DNA from: Casuarius casuarius
Lineage: Eukaryota; Chordata; Aves; Casuariiformes; Casuariidae
Reading direction: 5' to 3'
Assembly: GCA_003342895.1 (NCBI GenBank)
Contig: PTFA01000230.1
Span: 496,001-560,000 of the forward strand
Length of the DNA stretch: 64,000 nt
Shown one piece after another: positions 62,177 to 64,000 of the stretch; the stretch's first letter is position 1; each line of letters begins with the position of its first letter. The notes beneath the pieces are model-generated. The model did not search any database. It was not told where the DNA came from and worked only from the letters and a program-made list of their open reading frames with translations. Both the position numbers and the translations under genes were made by a program.

Positions 62177-64000
62177 TGCTGGAAATACCTTCTTCACTCT
62201 CAGCAGGTGCCCACAGAGTGTGGGATCTTCTCTAGAGTAATGACTCTGGTGTTGCCGAGGCGCCCTCTGCTCTGCTCCCCATCCTTCCCCCTTACCTTGT
62301 ATGCTGGCCTGTAGCTCATAGATGTGCTGTAAAATTTCCAAGCTGTACCACTCCTCTTGAGATTAATAATTGTAGAAAGAAATTGGCTGGAATGGCATGC
62401 CATTCTGCCAGGACAAATCCCACAGGGCCTGATTTGATGAGGCCTGATTGGACTCCCGTGTGTCTGTGAAGCTTGACAGGTTTTTAAATCTCTCAGCTGA
62501 GTGAAGTACATGGACTGAAACTGCTGATTTTTGGCAAGCTGCAGCATAATGCTTCACCTTGCAGACCACAGGCATCCTAAGGGATGATTATCCCTGCACT
62601 ACCATGAATGTTTTGAATCTCATGATGCTGCAGTCTTCTGAACACCCTTTGTTTGGTCATCTTGATGGCAAAGCTGGTCTCAGGCTATGGTTCTCTGTTT
62701 CTCCCGGAACTTTTTTACGATGACTTTCTGAAACAGCCTTTTTATATGAGGAATGTTTGCCATCAGAAGGCTTTTCTTAAGAGATAGGGTAGGAGGAGGG
62801 AGCGTTAAATATTCAGCTTGTTCCGAATTTCAACATTTGCATGGCATACCAGTGAAGTCTAGAAACAATTTACTTTGGTTACTTTGGCAGAACTATCACA
62901 AATCCTGTTAATGAGTTATATATCAGTCTTTGAACTTGTGTAAATGAGTTCTGTAACCAGACCATGTTTTCATTCCTTTCTTTAAATGTAGCAAATGAAT
63001 AAGAAATGTGGAAGAGTGGAGAACTTTAATTCTAGTACTGCTTATTTAATGCACTTCCTTATAAATATAATAAATAACATTTTAACATCTTTGATCTGTA
63101 AAACTCTCAGAAATTCTTCTAAAATATTAATTTTATAATTCATACAGGCAACTTATCAGAATGATATAATCTTCATACACATTATTCTACAGAATGCGGA
63201 AGAATGTACAAATATGCTTACAAGAGCTTGGAACAGCGACCGAGGATATCAGTGATGAATTAAATCCAGACAGATTGAATTTTCACAGCTAGAAAGGAAA
63301 TACTCTTCTGTAATTTTACCTAGGATACATTGCTATATAACGTGTTCCCAAAAAAGGGTCTTGGTAACTCTAACTATCATAATACCTCTTACCTGAAATA
63401 TGTTATTTCTGCTGACAAATTCCTACCTAGAGACTTCCTGAAATGTTGCTTCAGTACAGATTTTTTTTGCCCAGTGTAACTTCTTACAGTATTTATGGAA
63501 AATACCCTCCCAAAGACCCTCTATCCAGCTACCAGCTTGGCATAACTAATGTAGTATATGAGATTAAACAGACTTTATAAAGAAGTGGTCTAAGAAATAC
63601 TAGAAAGCAGCCAGGCTATAGAACTTCTTGCTTTTTTTGAGGATGGTTTAAAGGGCTTATTATGGTTATCGTCAACACTCATTAATTAGTATCCTTTTAT
63701 ATTGCTGGTGGAGATGTTCAATTTCATGCTTAGAAATTGTATGAGCTTTTTTTCATGAGCAAGAGAAATCATTGCCCAGGGTGAACTGTTAGCAGGCCTC
63801 ATATACAGAATGAACAGAGGCCAGTTTCTGTGGATCTTTATAACACTCTTCATTTCAGATTGTCAAAGTATTCTGCAAACGTGGAACATACCTCAAAGGC
63901 AGAGGTCAGTAAACATGAGGCTGGTTAAGTATCATCAGTTCTGAGGAACAGAGCGTTAGTGATCTTCAAAGAAGTTTAGCAAAACCAGACAGAACAAAGA

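Larger units (their letters stand above)
55740..64000 (+). other. GMDS: GMDS intron 4, distal part in window
   Basis: AT-rich unique sequence to the window end with no coding exon recognised. It includes a perfect 33-bp tandem duplication at 59852-59917, a GC/GT alternating tract at 60309-60330 and one ambiguous base at 62176. A slightly GC-richer patch near 62200-62480 has a 115-codon minus-strand frame of no known family. Confidence 0.6.

Noticed and set aside
63836..63920. Possible exon after TTTCAG near the window end
   Set aside because: The open stretch does not match the expected next GMDS segment (no Ser-Phe-Asp-Leu region) and lacks a good donor.

Overview
The window looks like bird nuclear DNA (CR1 retrotransposon tails, low interspersed-repeat density, AT-rich intronic sequence, typical U2 splice sites). 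The species cannot be fixed from the sequence alone. It is a slice of one large protein-coding gene on the + strand. Three short coding exons, joined in frame, encode the N-terminal Rossmann region of GDP-mannose 4,6-dehydratase (GMDS), the first enzyme of de novo GDP-fucose synthesis. By comparison with the vertebrate gene they correspond to exons 2, 3 and 4. Exon 1 lies upstream of the window. The exons carrying the catalytic Thr/Glu/Tyr/Lys residues lie downstream.

Layout: 1-935 is the end of intron 1; 936-980 exon 2 (15 codons); 981-5711 intron 2; 5712-5799 exon 3; 5800-10323 intron 3; 10324-10433 exon 4; 10434 to the window end is the start of one very long intron 4 (at least 53.5 kb). 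I found no further GMDS exon and no second convincing protein-coding gene. No tRNA, rRNA or CRISPR array was recognised.

Intron 4 carries a roughly 2.5 kb 5'-truncated, frame-broken CR1 LINE on the minus strand (about 14.6-17.1 kb), a 0.77 kb CR1 3' end on the plus strand (53.0-53.8 kb) and a small older CR1 tail (55.6-55.7 kb). It also holds a possible ancient hAT-type non-autonomous DNA transposon (34.9-35.1 kb), a short CpG-dense block (38.8-39.1 kb), two recent-looking short tandem duplications (58 bp and 33 bp units), homopolymer and microsatellite tracts, a 15-base assembly gap and two single ambiguous bases. The rest is AT-rich unique sequence. In vertebrates GMDS lies beside the FOXQ1/FOXF2/FOXC1 cluster, so intronic regulatory elements are plausible, but none can be proved here.

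No previously undescribed biological system is evident. The items most worth a second look are the isolated CpG cluster, the compound A-tract/hairpin/58-bp duplication, the hAT-like element with transition-decayed flanks, the exon 4 acceptor architecture and a few candidate cryptic exon or conserved non-coding segments.
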